This document shows positions 11,861 through 24,157 of a DNA stretch of 64,000 nt, piece after piece. The position numbers were made by a program, and so were the translations under genes. Position 1 is the first letter of the stretch. Every line of letters begins with the position of its first letter. Origin of the DNA: Manis javanica (taxonomy: Eukaryota; Chordata; Mammalia; Pholidota; Manidae); NCBI RefSeq assembly GCF_040802235.1, contig NC_133172.1:29283738-29347737 (forward strand). Reading direction: 5' to 3'. The notes beneath the pieces were generated by a model that was not told the origin of the DNA, made no database searches, and worked only from the letters and a program-made list of their open reading frames with translations.

Positions 11861-13229
11861 GACAATTTTGAAGGTTCTTTACATGCTGGACTAGAAAACA
11901 ACGTTTGAAATCTAAAATATATTTATTTGGATTAAAAAAAATGAGTCCAAATAAGGCCAGCATAATTAAATAATAGCACAGTCGATAATCTAATAGTTTC
12001 AGTTTGGGAAACACTTCTGTGGCCCATGGTGGATGGGGGCAGAAACAAACTGTTTATTTCAGCTCTTTAAACTAATAACCACTCCAGGATACATATGCAG
12101 TAACCACAAAAAATCCACACACATACTCCAGTGGCCATCTGTCCCTGAAACAAAAGGTATGCACAGCAGAGTCCCCACCTCGTCAGCTGTGATTTATGAG
12201 CCCCTGTGTTTGGAGGGGTGGTTGGTCCAGGCTGTGCTGACTCAGCACCCTGAGGGCTGCCCCTCCTGACATCCAGGGTCTCCTGGGGAATATGTGACTA
12301 TATGTCCAGAACCCCAGGCATGCCCCGCTTCTCACTCCTTGTCCCCCTCACCTCCAGCATTTCTCCCCTCTTCCTGCTCTCCCAGCCTGTCTCACATAGC
12401 CTCCCTACCTCCTCTCATCTAAGCCAGTCTGACCAGCCTCCAGTCTTCCTCTGTACAACCATGAAGCTACCTGGGCACCCTATTCAATATCCACCTCCCT
12501 TTTGGTGTCTCTGCCCTCCATACCTCCCCTTTGCAAGAGTCTGTCCTGGAAGGATAGAAAAGGAAGAGGACTGCAAGTCAAACGACCCAGGTTCAAGCCC
12601 TCATTCTCTTCTAAAAGTGTGTGTGTGTGTAGGAGAGAAAGAGAGAGAGCACTTGGGCAAGCCATGAATATCCCCAAATCTATTTCTTTGTGTGATCCTC
12701 TGGTCTTATAGGCTGTCCTGAATCAAACACCCCATATCCTATTTACATCATGATCTCCATTTGGGAAATAGCCCAATGTATGCTTCTAATGAAGAGTATT
12801 TCCTATGCCTACTTCTTACCATGGAAGCTGAGAGGCCCAAATCCTTTCTCTACTTTCCCTCTACCTGCCATTCCAGCCTGGGAACAGGCAACTGACAGAA
12901 GCTCAGTCAATCAGCTGCCCCTTTCTATGACCTTGCTGATTGGTTAAAAACTGTCTGGAGTTGGGACCCGTGTCCATGCTGGCAGGGAGTGTGGGCCAGA
13001 CAGGTCCTGCTGCATGACCTTGGTTCCCACCCACCCCCAAGCATGGTCTTCTGACCTCTCGGTGATTCTTTGAATCCTGATATCCTTTCATTACATTTTC
13101 TTTTTGCCTCAGAGAGCCAATCTCTTTCTGTTTTTGCAGGCAGCAGTCTGACTGGTACAGCCAGTAATAAGAAATTTCATGATGATTAAATGAAATTGTA
13201 TGATAGCCCTCCTAGCTTGGTGCCTGGAA
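11861..13229. other. No gene recognised
   Basis: Mixed-composition sequence with a short (GT)n at about 12618-12631. No repeat family, exon with splice sites or RNA gene was recognised. Confidence 0.45.
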
Positions 13230-13400
13230 TATAAAAACCAAGTTTACTGAAAGCTCAGTATGGCTGAGCCCTGGGTAAGCAATGTGCAGCCTTAGCTCAT
13301 GGAGTCCTCTGCATGATCCCATAAAGGTACTACCATTTTGCCAACATGGAAACTAAGGTGAGAAGAAGTCAGGTAGTTTGCTAAGTCCACCCTGTTGTAA
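13230..13400 (-). mobile_element. MIR SINE
   Basis: CCATTTTGCCAACATGGAAA then CTAAGG...GTAGTTTGCTAAGTC on the plus strand is the reversed MIR core (low-copy, tRNA-derived ancient SINE). Confidence 0.5.
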
Positions 13401-14647
13401 GATGCAAACTGGATTTTGTTTCTGTGTCTGTCCAGTATTAGAAATCTTCATCAACTCTCCTCCTTCCTCATTTCTTCCTGCTCAGCTTAGCTTTAAGGGC
13501 TATCAGTGTGGTTTTGGATGTGAAATCAAAGGCAGTGATAGCGACCATGAATCTCAGACACAGCCCTCAAAGTAAAGGGCGCCACCTCTGTTACTTCCGA
13601 GAGTAAGACCTCTGGTGGGCTGAGGACAGTGTGCGTTCCTTCTGCTCTGAAATATCTCCTAAACACTAGGCCATGAGCTGGAGGAAAACTCAGCCCAGCC
13701 AGCCTTGCTCTGGGGCTCACAGGTTATGAGCCTCTTGAAAATGTGACTGGTGAGAGAGTAGAAGCCAAAATGATTCCCAAGTGTGGATCAGCTAGAGCAA
13801 GTTCCCTGCAACAGTTCTGAAGGTTGATGGGATGTTTCCATGGGAGATAGTTGAAGAAGAGGAAGGAGTGGGTGGGAGAGGAAGTAAAGGAGAGGGTGGG
13901 TGGGCTCTGTGCAGCTGCAGCCCCTGCTCAGGCTCTGCTAACCAAAACAGTCATCTGTTCTCTGAGAGGCCGCAGCTCAGGTCTGCAGCATTCCTGGGGA
14001 CTGTGGAAGCCCCTCCAGGGGACCAGGGCGCTAAAAATTGTAGTACTTTTGTGCCATCTGTCTTGGTATCAGCCAGAACCTCAGCTGCAACAGTCAACTT
14101 AAAACTACCTTTCCAGGGATGAATTCACAATCCTGGCATAGGGCAGGTCAGGGGATGAACTGCCAGCAGCAGCAGCTGGATGTAGAGGCGCAAACTGTGT
14201 CACCAGGATGCTGGCTTTGCTCTTCTCTGTTGGCTTCTTTCCCCCTCTCCCCACAGGGGCAAATAGTCCCCAGCACCCCAGCCTACTATCTCTAGCTGGG
14301 CAGTCCCAGAGGACGAGAGCACTTACTCTCCAGTAGTGCCCAGAGCAAGTCCTGGGCCTGATCCTTACTGGTATGGCTTGATCACATGCACACCTGAGCA
14401 ATCACTGTGGTCAAAGGTATGCACTGCCCTGATAGGCCTTGCCCAGGAAAGAGTTGGGGGTGGGGGAGGAGCCCTACCCATACTCCAGGGACTCAGTGGG
14501 GACAGGTGTTCCTTACAGCTTTCTGGCTTTGAGGTGAATTGCCTTCCCATCACTGAAGGAGAAGGAGGACTGGTCTTCCCTCTCCACTTCCTTTACCAGC
14601 TGTTGTTACCTGTGTCCAGCTGAAATCCCCTGGAATTTGGACAATGT
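13401..14647. other. GC-moderate unique sequence, no gene recognised
   Basis: Relatively repeat-free. Short open frames exist on both strands, but none has recognisable domains and none shows consistent splice-site bracketing. A promoter-proximal or regulatory role cannot be excluded. Confidence 0.4.
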
Positions 14648-14726
14648 AAGAAGAGCAGAAGACTGACATTAGACTTTTCATAATGGGCCACTATGAAAAG
14701 TCTAATGTGGGTCTTCTGCTCTTCTT
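14648..14726. repeat. 79-nt near-perfect palindrome (hairpin)
   Basis: The left arm 14648-14682 (starts AAGAAGAGCAGAAGAC) pairs with 14692-14726 (ends GTCTTCTGCTCTTCTT). Together they form a 35-bp stem with one G-G mismatch and one G-U wobble around a 9-nt loop. Either strand could fold into a pre-miRNA-sized hairpin. A palindromic MITE, as MADE1 is, is the main alternative, but no TA duplication is evident at the ends. Confidence 0.9.
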
Positions 14727-15084
14727 CCTGAAGCCTCTCTATGTATTCTGAGGATCAAGGCTGTCCTTTCTCTCTTTGTATCTCATCCTCTCTCTGCTAG
14801 TAATTTGAACATAGTAGATGCTCAGAAAAACTTCTTGAATTTGATGGTGGAATATTAAGAGAAGAAAGCAAATGAAGGCAGGCCTTGTCAACCAATTCCC
14901 AGCCACCCTAGTCTAGTCAGAGCAGAGCGGAGGCTCCTCTCCCAGTTCCAGTGCCTTGTCGTAGCCATGTTCCCTGCTGGTTCCATGCTCTGTTCTGAGG
15001 AACTAGAGCAAAGGGGATGTGCTATTTGGAGAACTGGTCAAGTCCAAGGCACTTCCACCTCCTTCCCACCACGGAGGCCCTGGG
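14727..15084. other. No recognised feature
   Basis: Unique-looking sequence between the hairpin and the AT-rich block; no repeat or exon recognised. Confidence 0.4.
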
Positions 15085-15375
15085 CTATTGAGCTGGCTGC
15101 AAACATTAATTGGACACAGCTTAACTTTATGTGGCTGCATTAGCACAACTGTAATAATCCATAAAGCACAGAATGTGCATCAGATGCAACTTTATTGTGT
15201 AAGAGCTATATCTTAATCATATTAATTGAAGTTTCACAGCAGATGGGTTTCCTTTTCAAGCCATGTTTTATAACATTTCATTAGCATCATGTTAATGGCA
15301 GCACAATAGCAGAGACTCTGGACATTAAAACCATTTTCTGATGGCTCAATGACATTTTCTGTGCCATTAACTAGA
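15085..15375. promoter_or_regulatory. Candidate conserved non-coding element
   Basis: An AT-rich, low-complexity-free block unlike any repeat I know. It is packed with homeodomain- and POU-like cores: ATTAATTGGA at 15105, TAATAATCC at 15151, ATTAATTGAA at 15220, TTCATTAGCA at 15278 and CCATTAACTA at 15363. Such texture is common in vertebrate developmental enhancers. Without an alignment this is only a candidate. Confidence 0.3.
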
Positions 15376-15619
15376 GTGCTAGCCTGGTTAGTCAGAAATT
15401 CTCAGCCTCCTCTTTTTTGTCTGAAGAAATTCCTGAAGCAGTGGACAAACCCAGGTTACAACATTTAGACTGATTTTTACTAACATAACTGATTTTCTGG
15501 CCTCCAAAGAATCCAAAATTGCCTGCTTTAACTTCTTTCCTTCCTTCCTTGCTTGATTATTTGAAAATGGATTTGAGGTGGCTTATAAAATATATACAAC
15601 CAGGTAAAAATAAAGAAGA

Positions 15620-15785
15620 TGAGAGTTAAGGGATACTTGAATATAAATCCTGATCCTATCACTTCCTATCTCTGTGACCTCACTTCCTATCTGCTTTACC
15701 TCTCTGAGCCAGTTCCCTCATCTTTAAAATGGTATGAGAGTCCACTCCTCATAGGGCTGCTGTGAAGGCGAACCGTGATCTGTGC
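15620..15785 (+). mobile_element. MIR SINE
   Basis: Plus-strand MIR wording: TCTCTGTGACCTCACTTCC, then CCAGTTCCCTCATCTTTAAAA, then a CTCATAGGGCTGCTGTGAAG-like tail. The tRNA-like 5' part is eroded. Confidence 0.65.
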
Positions 15786-15829
15786 AGCTGGGGTTAAAAA
15801 GGTAGAGAGGGAGCAGGGAGTCAGTTCAG

Positions 15830-16190
15830 GCAAGTCTGTGAGGTCCCTAGTAGGGCCCAGCTTCATCCTCAAGGAGGTGGAGCACCACTGAAGTGTTGTC
15901 GATAGAGCAGAGAGGGTGCTCCAGTCTGACTTACATTATGAAAAATGCTTCTGGTTATTGTGTGGAGTGGACAGTAGGAAAGTTGGAAGCAGGGACAAGT
16001 GAGGAGGCTGTTTTGTTGTGAAGGATGCTGATCGATGGCTGCGACTAATGAGGTGGTTATGAGTGGGATCCCTTTTGATCAGGGAGCCAGCAGGGTTTGC
16101 TGAGAGACTGGATGGGGGTGTGAGAGAAAGGGAGGAGCAGAAGGCTGGCTCAGGGAGTGGAAAAGCACAGTAAGAGCTCATCCTGCTGGC
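15830..16190 (-). mobile_element. L2 LINE fragment
   Basis: Resembles the reverse complement of the L2 ORF2 end/3'UTR (plus-strand pattern GTGTGGAGTGGACAG...GGGACAAGTGAGGAGGCTGTTT). Degraded and non-coding. Confidence 0.5.
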
Positions 16191-18664
16191 CCCGTTGCAG
16201 CTCATACCCTGCCCCTGACTATTTGCTTTGCTCCAGAGCAGGGTTCAGCCTCAGCTTCTGAGGAGCAGGGCCTGAGCCACACTAGCTGGATGACAGGACA
16301 GGAGGCTTCCAGGAAATCACAAATGAACTAGGGGATCAGACTCATGTCCTGACTTTGCATATTGTTTTTTATATTCTTTAAAGTGCATTCACAGAGCTTA
16401 CCACACTTTTCCTCCTATACCAGTCCTGTGCATTAGATAGAGCATTCAATTATTCCACTTCACAAACAAACAAAACAAAAAGAGACACACCCAGGGGCAT
16501 ATATTCAGCCATTACTCTGTGAAGATGCATGAATAACAACATGAAAATTTAGGGTTCCTAAGGAAGAAAGATGTTAGACAAAACTAAGATATTCTAATTT
16601 TATGAAAGACATTTATGTAAAATCTAATAAATTTTTTAATGTTTAAGGTATAAAATATAATAAATGTAATTCTTCCCTCCCCACTTATCCAATGATTTGG
16701 GGATAAAATTTTCCAGATAAGAAACAGAATGGAATTGATGTTTGATCTCTTCTTATATACCTGAATGTACATTTCTCAGTTAACCCCAGTAAGGACCCAA
16801 AGAATAAGCATTATTATCCCCATTTTACTGTCATGGTTCTGGAGGTACTTGTGGCCTCAAATAGCTTCCATTCTCTAAGATGCCCAAGTCTCGCTGTCTG
16901 TGAAATAGGCTTCATAGAAAGTTGAGCCAGGAAGCAGTTTGTGCATGACATGGCATCTCTTCAGAAGGGACATCATATCAGGATGCCTGGATATTTCTCC
17001 AGGAGCCTTCTAATATCAGCCCTAAATATGGATGTCAAAACACATCACCCTCTGGGGAAACTGCAGCCATCTCCAGATTGTATGTTTAAATGACTAAAAG
17101 GGAAAAAATACAGCCTTTAGATTCTGACAAAAAGCTGAAAGTTTTCATCTTGGGCAGAGCCGTGTATGAGGCAGCCCACGAGGGGAGGGAGGAGGCAGCC
17201 AGCACTCTCCCAGTCCCCAGGGGGTCCTGCAGGGAGCAATGGGCCAGGCCTGTGGCTGGTAATCCATCCGACTGTCAAGTCCTGTCTTGTTGTTTGTCAA
17301 GCAAACAGGCTATGTCACAGTAGACTATGCTGGTGTCAAACAGAACATCCCAGCTGAAAACACATCTGAGATTGAAAAATATTCCTCTTCAAAAAATGGA
17401 GCAGTTTTGAGGACCAAATGTTCTAGAGAGGATAGGTAGGCAGGTGTGGATGTAAATTCTGCTCCAGTAATGACACAGGGGCAGGCATCCTTCAATGCTG
17501 TGTTTGCTGGTTACAAGACAGGGCTTCTCGAAAGATGCCCTGTGACTCTGCACTAGCAGAGCAGTCTGGAAACACCACAGTGAGTAAGAGAGTAGGCCAA
17601 GGACAAAGTGCGTAAATCAGAGATCACAAAACTGTTACCCCTGGATCAAATGTGGCCCACGGATGTGTTGTGTTGGTCAGGGAAGTGTAATACTAAAATT
17701 GTGAACCAGAAAGAAATTGCAAATAAAAATCCATATTTTAGGCTTTTCTGGAAAGATGTGAGATCTGGCAATTCTGGGCCCATTTTCCAACGTGAAGAGT
17801 TGGCTGGGTTAAGCAGCAGCTGCCTCCTTCTAGCTGGAGAATGGGCTGTCCTGTCGGTTATGTTCTTCACTTATTTATTTAAATTGCCTGCCTAGTCCTG
17901 TTGGCATTCAAGGTTGCAGCGCTGATTTACATGTGGAATGGCAATCCCAGGTTCTTCAAGGGACGTCCCCCAGTGTTCCCCTCCTTTTGCAGTTTCTTCC
18001 TCCTCCCCACCCCGCAACCACCCCCACTACCGTCAAAGCAAACCCATGAGGCAAACTCCTGTTGTATCTCAGTCCGCCCCCTGCCCTGGGGGCTTTATAA
18101 AGAAGAACAAAATTCTTTAAAGGGTCCCCATGAGTAGATCAAAGGCTTGTTAGTTCTTTCTCTTTCCATCTGGTCTTGAATGAGGAGGGATATAGTTTCA
18201 AAATTTAAAGAGCAACCATTTCATTGTTATTTTGAAGCTGCAGATAAGGGAGAGGAGCCCCCCTTCTCCTCCCCCAGTTCTTTCTGCCTACTTTGTTCTT
18301 CTAATAGCAAGAAAGGGTAGAATTTTAATAATATCTCCCTGGAATGACTTTCTTCGTGCATGAATTATTTCTCATTTACAGAGGTTTGGGAGATGTTTTT
18401 TCGCTTTCCTTTTTTGCTGTGGAAAACGATGACTGTTTTCATTGCTAGACACATTACTGTCAGCAGTCATGAAGCTGATGGGCAGCCTTATTTTCCCACA
18501 GAGTCCCTCTCCAGCTACCAGCTCAGCTTGTCATGTCCCTGAAATAGCAACTCTTATCAAGGCACATATAGGAATGTCGCAGTCAGGTGGCTAATGACAG
18601 GTGACTGCTGTGGTTACACTGCTGGTGTAGAATAAAAGCAGATGAAAGGCTGTGGAGGGCTGGC
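16191..18664. other. Low-repeat region, no gene recognised
   Basis: No recognised transposon over most of the span. About 17600-17870 could be a diverged DNA-transposon piece. About 18210-18620 is non-repetitive with AT-rich motif clusters and might include a conserved element. No splice-bracketed exon was found. Confidence 0.35.
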
Positions 18665-18840
18665 TCTCTTATAATCTTCACAAAAACCTTTGGGGAGTAG
18701 GTATTATTATCATCATTTTTGTAGACAAAGAAGTTCGAAAAAGTGAAGCCACTTTCCCAAGGTTACCCAGCCAATATATAGCAGAACTAGTATTGAAATG
18801 GGGCTTTGTCAAATCCTAAAATTTCAACCACTATAGTGGG
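18665..18840 (-). mobile_element. MIR SINE
   Basis: Reversed MIR pattern: TTTTTGTAGACAAAGAAGTT, then CACTTTCCCAAGGTTACCCA, then an AGAACTAGTATTGAA motif and CAACCACTAT at the end, as in the reversed A-box end of MIR. Confidence 0.65.
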
Positions 18841-19185
18841 CTGCTGTTCCTGTGTTCTCTTGGGGGAATTTCATGAGCCTGGTTCACCTTGAGGGTTGGG
18901 GGATAATTTCAGAGATGTGTGAGCACAGGATGGTGCCAAGATGAACGAGCAGTGGTGATCTTGCTGGACCTATGCATACTCTTGAAAGTATCACTAGGTT
19001 TGAGCCCCTGCAGTATTCACAGTGTGCCCAGCACTTCCTAAACTTCATCTTATTTAAGCCTTTTAACACCCTCTTGAGGTGCGGATTGTCCTTCCCTACT
19101 TTACAAATGCAAAAAATTATAATCACTGTGCTGTACATGAGATCTCCAGAATTTATGCATCTTCTAGTTGCAAGTTTATATCCTT

Positions 19186-19645
19186 AAACACCTCCCTAAT
19201 TCCCCCACCCCCAGTCCCTTGGTAACTACCATTCTCTCGGTTTCTATGACTTCAGCTTTTTAAAATTCCACATGTAAGTGACAGTATATGGTATTTGTCT
19301 CTCTGTCTGACTTATCTCACTGAACATAATGCCCTGAAGGGCCATCCATGCTGTCACAAATGGCAAAATTATCGTGGCTGAATAATATTGTATTGTGTGG
19401 GCGTGTGTGGATACTACATACATATATATACACACACACACATCTTTATGCATTCTTCCCTGACACTTCAAAGTTGCTGAGAAATTAGAACTTACGTGTT
19501 CTCACTATATAAAAGAAATAATTATGTGACATGATAGAGGCATTAGCTGATGCTACAGTGGTCATCACATTGCGATATATAATCAACACGTTGTACACCT
19601 AAATCTTACATAATATGTTAATTTCAAATCAATTAAAACATTTTT
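19186..19645 (+). mobile_element. L1 3' end with internal 5' inversion (twin priming)
   Basis: Bases 19186-19470 read as L1 3'-region sequence on the minus strand (AACTACCATTCTCTCGGTTT; CTGACTTATCTCACTGAACA). Bases 19476-19645 read as L1 3'UTR on the plus strand (GAAATAATTATGTGACATGA; CACGTTGTACACCTAAATCT). The inverted half is the upstream part of the element. This is the standard twin-priming arrangement. A CA/TA microsatellite lies near the junction at about 19410-19442. Confidence 0.65.
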
Positions 19646-20059
19646 TAATGCAAAAACAGTCTTACAGAGTTTTTGGAAATTGCCAGAGACTTAATAGCCT
19701 AGAAAGGGAGTTTGAACTCAGACCTGTGTGGCCCCCAAAACCGCCATCCTTCTGAGGGCAATGGCTCCAAAGTACGCTCACCATTCATGTCACTGAGGGT
19801 ATGTGAGATCCTTTCAAGAATTCATGGACAGACTTTCTTTTTATTTTGATGGTGTGCACTTATTATAATGTATGCCAGAAAAGATATTTTAAAAACACAC
19901 CAAACCCACAGTTTTATGACTATTATGGCTCAGGCAAAGACCAAAATTTACTTAAGTAAAACAAGTGAGTTGATTTTTTTTAAATCTAATTTATTTTTTC
20001 TATTAAGGTGTCATTTTTATATACACTCTTATGAATGTTTCACATGAAAACCTTGCAGT
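19646..20059. other. No recognised feature
   Basis: Mostly AT-rich sequence without a recognised family or exon. Confidence 0.4.
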
Positions 20060-20560
20060 CACTGATGCCAGGGTTCTTATTCACAGAGTCAAAGAATGAA
20101 CTTCGCAAACACTCAAGGTAGGAGAGTCAGGCAGAGGCTTTTATTTAGAGAAAGTGAGAGGACAGAGTTCCTAGCTCAGGCCAGGAGGGGACAAGATGGC
20201 AAGTGAGTTGATTTTTTAGAAAAATAGATAACAGGAGAGGTGGTTCTCAGAGATGGCAAGAATTGTCAAGAAGGTCTGTGAAGGACTAAAGCCTGGAAAC
20301 AGGATGATCATCCGGCGACACTGAAGACCCAGATTCTGTGTCTGGGTGCCCTGCACAGTGAGGCCACAGGGGTGACTTTTGGGGGTGTCTCCCCCTCACT
20401 GTGTGAACACCCCTTCTCTGATGACTGTCTCCTCCCTTCTCTGAGCTTCTTTCTTACAAGGAGCCATGTGTATATAGTAGGACCATGCCCCACAGGCCAC
20501 AATTGGTGGTTGGTACACAGTGGCCACTGCTGGCTGGGCCAATCAGGTGCTTCTCAATAA
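20060..20560 (-). mobile_element. LTR-like element (ERV1-like)
   Basis: On the minus strand an AATAAAAGCCTCTGCCTGAC polyadenylation region (about 20136-20155) leads into a U5-like end near 20065 (plus strand GCCAGGGTTCTTATTCACAG). A TATA-like TACTATATACAC sits upstream near 20470. The outer boundaries are uncertain. A plus-strand AATAAA near 20555 is an alternative reading. Confidence 0.45.
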
Positions 20561-22224
20561 ACACAGACTGGAACTAAAAGATGTCAGGTTCAGTGGGATT
20601 GCTCTCTTGAAAGTAGGCCATGTGAACTTGGAGGCTGTTGGTGACTACTGTTCTGCTTTATGAACAGGAAAGGGGAACTGGCTACACTGTTGGATGGAAA
20701 AGAATGAAGTAAGCATGCCAAAAATTGGTGATGGGGTGCAGAGAGAGAGGGCCCTCTGAGTTCCCTACAGAACTCCAGTACCTGGCTTTGTGCTGTCCCT
20801 GAAACCCAGTGGGTTCTATGAGACACTTTGTATCCTTTCTGTTATTTCTCCTTTTGACCAATGCCAGCCCTAGGGAGGATCCGTAAGTGCAACCAGAAGA
20901 GTTTTGATCAGAAGAGATGTAACCGGTGCAAAGGTACTTCTACACTGGTATGGTTGCTAAACACTCACCTTTGCCAGCTCCCTTCATCACCTTCATGCCC
21001 TCCCCTGCATGCTATTTTAGTACTCAACAGACAGGAAAGGCAGCCAGGATACATGCTCCAACTTCCAGCATGGGCCTTTGAGATAACACAGGTCTGTTCC
21101 ACTTCTCAAAATGGCAATGAGAGTCGGTTGGCACATCCCCATCTGGAGGCCTAGAAATCTCAATGTGTACCTGCCATGGCTGTCAGGAGATGCAGGGTCT
21201 CCATTCCTCTGGGTGCTGAGGAAGGGCAGCCTCTATAATGAGAAGAGGCAGGTCATTAAACTGCTCACAACAGTACTTCTTTGCCTAGAATATGGTTCTG
21301 CAACTGAGCCCCGGATTGCTTGGGTTTACTCTCCCTGGTCTTCCTTGGGAAGGCATTTCTAGGAGGAGCATCAGGTATACCCTAGGGAACTGGAGCTTAG
21401 TATTAAAGTATGTCTATACCACAAGCTCGCTCTTGCCTGAAAGATGCTGTACATAATGCCGCTGGGCCTTCAGCTGGTTAACCTCAGTGATCCAACCCCG
21501 TCTCCAGTTCTTTTCAACACAAATCCTCTAATCTGGCCCACTGATCTCCTCAGTATGCCCTGTAGTTGACATAGCTGTGGAGTTCCTGACACAATGAGGC
21601 CTCCTCTGAAAACTGCCCCTTCTCTGCTGTGGGAGCAGCCCCTGCAGTCCTAGATATCCCCTTTGCCACACCACAGCTGACTGGACCTGGAGTGGATCTG
21701 GGGAGCCTCATGGAGACTCTAGCTAGTTTCAGAGTTGGACTGGAAGGTCTCATGGATCTCGGGGGACAGGGAGGGCTATGGGAGTGAGCTGGGGATGTCC
21801 AGGCTGCACCTTGTGCAAGTGGAATAAAATAGAGAACTTGGGTGTGGAGAGAGCAAGAGATAAGGTGCCATTTGTCTGCCATCTTCCCAACATTCCAGAA
21901 CCTTGTTTCTGTTGTCTTGACAATAAGCCATATTTCCTTAAGTTGGATATCAGAATAGAAGCTTATAGTAAGTTCACTTTTTGATTGAATTACAGTTTAT
22001 ATAATAAATTGCTCAAATCTTGAGTGGGTTGTTGTTTCTAGAGACCGAATGAAGTGTGATGAGCCATTTCCCCGTGTGACGCTGGCCTCACTGTGCCGGT
22101 TGCGCTGCCCCAGCCTCAGTGGTATCTGCCTTGCTGCTCTCCGCTCACCAGAGCCCTTCCTTCCCCCCTTCCGTGAAGCCCCTACTCCATCTCGCCTACC
22201 CAGAAAGGGTTCCCTGTGCTTTGA
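20561..22224. other. No gene recognised
   Basis: Unique-looking sequence of mixed composition. Several short open frames occur on both strands, none with recognisable domains. No repeat family was confidently assigned. Confidence 0.4.
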
Positions 22225-22576
22225 GCCTGTATTAGTTTGCACTTCTATAACAAAAACGCCATGGACTATACAGCTTAAACAACAGAAATTTATTCCTCAC
22301 AGTTTTGAAGGCTGGGAAGTCCAAGATCAAGGCTCTAGGCAATCTGGTTCCTGGTGACAGCTCTCTTCATGGTGTGCAAGACAGCTGCCTTCTTGCTGTG
22401 TGATCACATGGCCAAAAGAGGGGTCATTTCTCTCATGTCTCTTCTAATAAGGTCACTAATCCCATTCAGGAGGGCCTAATTACCTCCCAGCGGCCCCACC
22501 TGCAAATACTGTCACACTGGGGATCACGTTTCAATATATGAATTCATGGAAATATATGAATTCAGTCCATAGCAAG
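22225..22576 (-). mobile_element. MLT1-type MaLR LTR
   Basis: On the plus strand it begins TGTATTAGTTTGCACTTCTA, continues AACAACAGAAATTTATTCC and GGAAGTCCAAGATCAAGG, and ends GAATTCAGTCCATAGCA. That is the reverse complement of MLT1/MaLR LTR wording. The AATAAA-like signal is the reversed TTTATT near 22289. It is ancient and non-functional. Confidence 0.85.
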
Positions 22577-23095
22577 ACCTAAGGACTTGATTCCACATGA
22601 AGCAGTTCAGCTAAGTGTTAAAGTGAGCTTCCTGTCTGTTCCTGGACTATGCTGGGCACTGGGGACACAAAGATGAAAGACAGTCTTCCCTCTAGGAGCT
22701 CACAGCAGAGGAAACAGACATGTAAAAAAACCCAACCATAATGGTATGTGACACGTGCTAAAACAACAGGAGGCTTTCCTCCTGTTAGAAGAGGCATGGG
22801 GTCCTCTGGGAAGGATGGAAAACAAAGTGATATTGGAATCTGAGCATGAATGAAGCTGCCAGGTGCACAAGGGGACACATGACCTTCCACACTCTTCATG
22901 GATAGTTAGTGAAAAAGTTATTCTGACATTTGTTAAAATTGTAAGGAAGAATTTATGCAAGACTATTGCAACAGGAGTAATAGGCAGAAAGGTAGACATA
23001 AGTGGGTGGAGGGAGAATGAAACCAGTAAAGTCCACTAAAAGGGACTCAAAGAGTTAACCAGACAAAACCAGAGAGCCAGAAAAGACTCAGAGCA
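22577..23095. other. No gene recognised
   Basis: Unique-looking sequence; no family, exon or RNA recognised. Confidence 0.4.
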
Positions 23096-23099
23096 TTAA

Positions 23100-23520
23100 T
23101 TAGTTGACGTTTCAAAGACTAGGAGTTACTTGGAATATCTAAGCATTGTCCAGATGAAAAAAAAAACAACATATCCAGATGAGAAGTCTTTAAGCACAGA
23201 CTCTCCCCAGGTAAGAGAAAATAAAACATCCAAACACAGGCATAGAAATCATCAGAGCAGCTCCTGTCTTCTTTTTATCAATTAGACCAGTCCTCTAAGG
23301 CCAAAGACCATCAATCAAGGATTTCTCTGTCCTGCCAAAAACCCCTAAAAAGAAGCCTCACAGCGAGCAGTCTGCCTTTGTCTCCCTTGACTCTAGCCCA
23401 TTCCTCCCTTGGAGTGTATTCAAATAAAACTTTGATTCTGCTTTGCTACTGTGTCTCTGCCTTTCAATTTTTTGTTGAGGCAGGGACAAGGACCAAGGAG
23501 AATGAACTCAGCTCATAACA
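23100..23520 (+). mobile_element. LTR-like element (ERV1-like)
   Basis: The 3' half has the layout of a gammaretroviral-type LTR. CTAGCCCATTCCTCCCTTGG is followed by CAAATAAAACTTTGATTCTG near 23420, then a T-rich U5 ending near 23470-23475. The 5' boundary is approximate. Sequence after it could be a leader remnant, but no primer-binding site was identified. Confidence 0.5.
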
Positions 23521-23836
23521 GGGGTATTGCAATAAGGGTGAGAGCTCAGGCTCAGCTCCAAATACAGCCAGGACAAGTGGGGATTTATAGCCAAGAAGCA
23601 GGGTGAGGGTGCCAGTGGACAGAAAATTGCTAAGAGGAGGCATCAAGCACAGGGGATTCTTGCTAAACTGACTTAACAGTTTAAAAATAGGCATCCAAGC
23701 TGAAGGATGAAGAACTTGATCAGATATCAAAGGTAGGGGGATTACTAAGCAGGATTCTTGGCTTAGACTGGTCTGAGCAGGCCAAAGACAAGACAAAGGC
23801 CAAGGTTGAGGCCTAGTAGAAAAGAGAGCTCAGAGC

Positions 23837-23884
23837 TGTTCAAAATTTAGTCAAATTTTAGTCAAATTTAGTCGAAATTTAGAC
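23837..23884 (+). repeat. Short tandem repeat, 10-12 bp unit, about four copies
   Basis: CAAAATTTAGT-like units repeat with small length changes (TCAAATTTTAG, TCAAATTTAG, TCGAAATTTAG). A local slippage-type repeat. Confidence 0.75.
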
Positions 23885-24121
23885 AAGAAGTCTTTGTCAC
23901 AATCCAGGTCCTGCAACATTCTCTACTTATTATGTATAAGACAGATTTCTCTCTCTGGCTGTCCCAGCCATGGGCCCAGGGTGAAGGAACTCTTGTTCCC
24001 TGATGTGAGGTCTCTCTTCTCTTCAAACCCCTTCCCCCACACCTTCACCCTCTTCCTTGTCTCAACTACTTTGATTTCCAGTTTCCTTTCAGAGATCTAG
24101 GAATCTCACCATCTGGAAATC

Positions 24122-24157
24122 ATACACACCCACGCGCACACACACATACACACACTA
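24122..24157. repeat. CA-rich microsatellite
   Basis: Imperfect (CA)n with CG and TA interruptions. Confidence 0.85.

Noticed and set aside
14648-14726. MADE1 as the identity of the 79-nt palindrome
   Set aside because: Size is similar, but the sequence does not read like MADE1 and no TA target duplication is visible.
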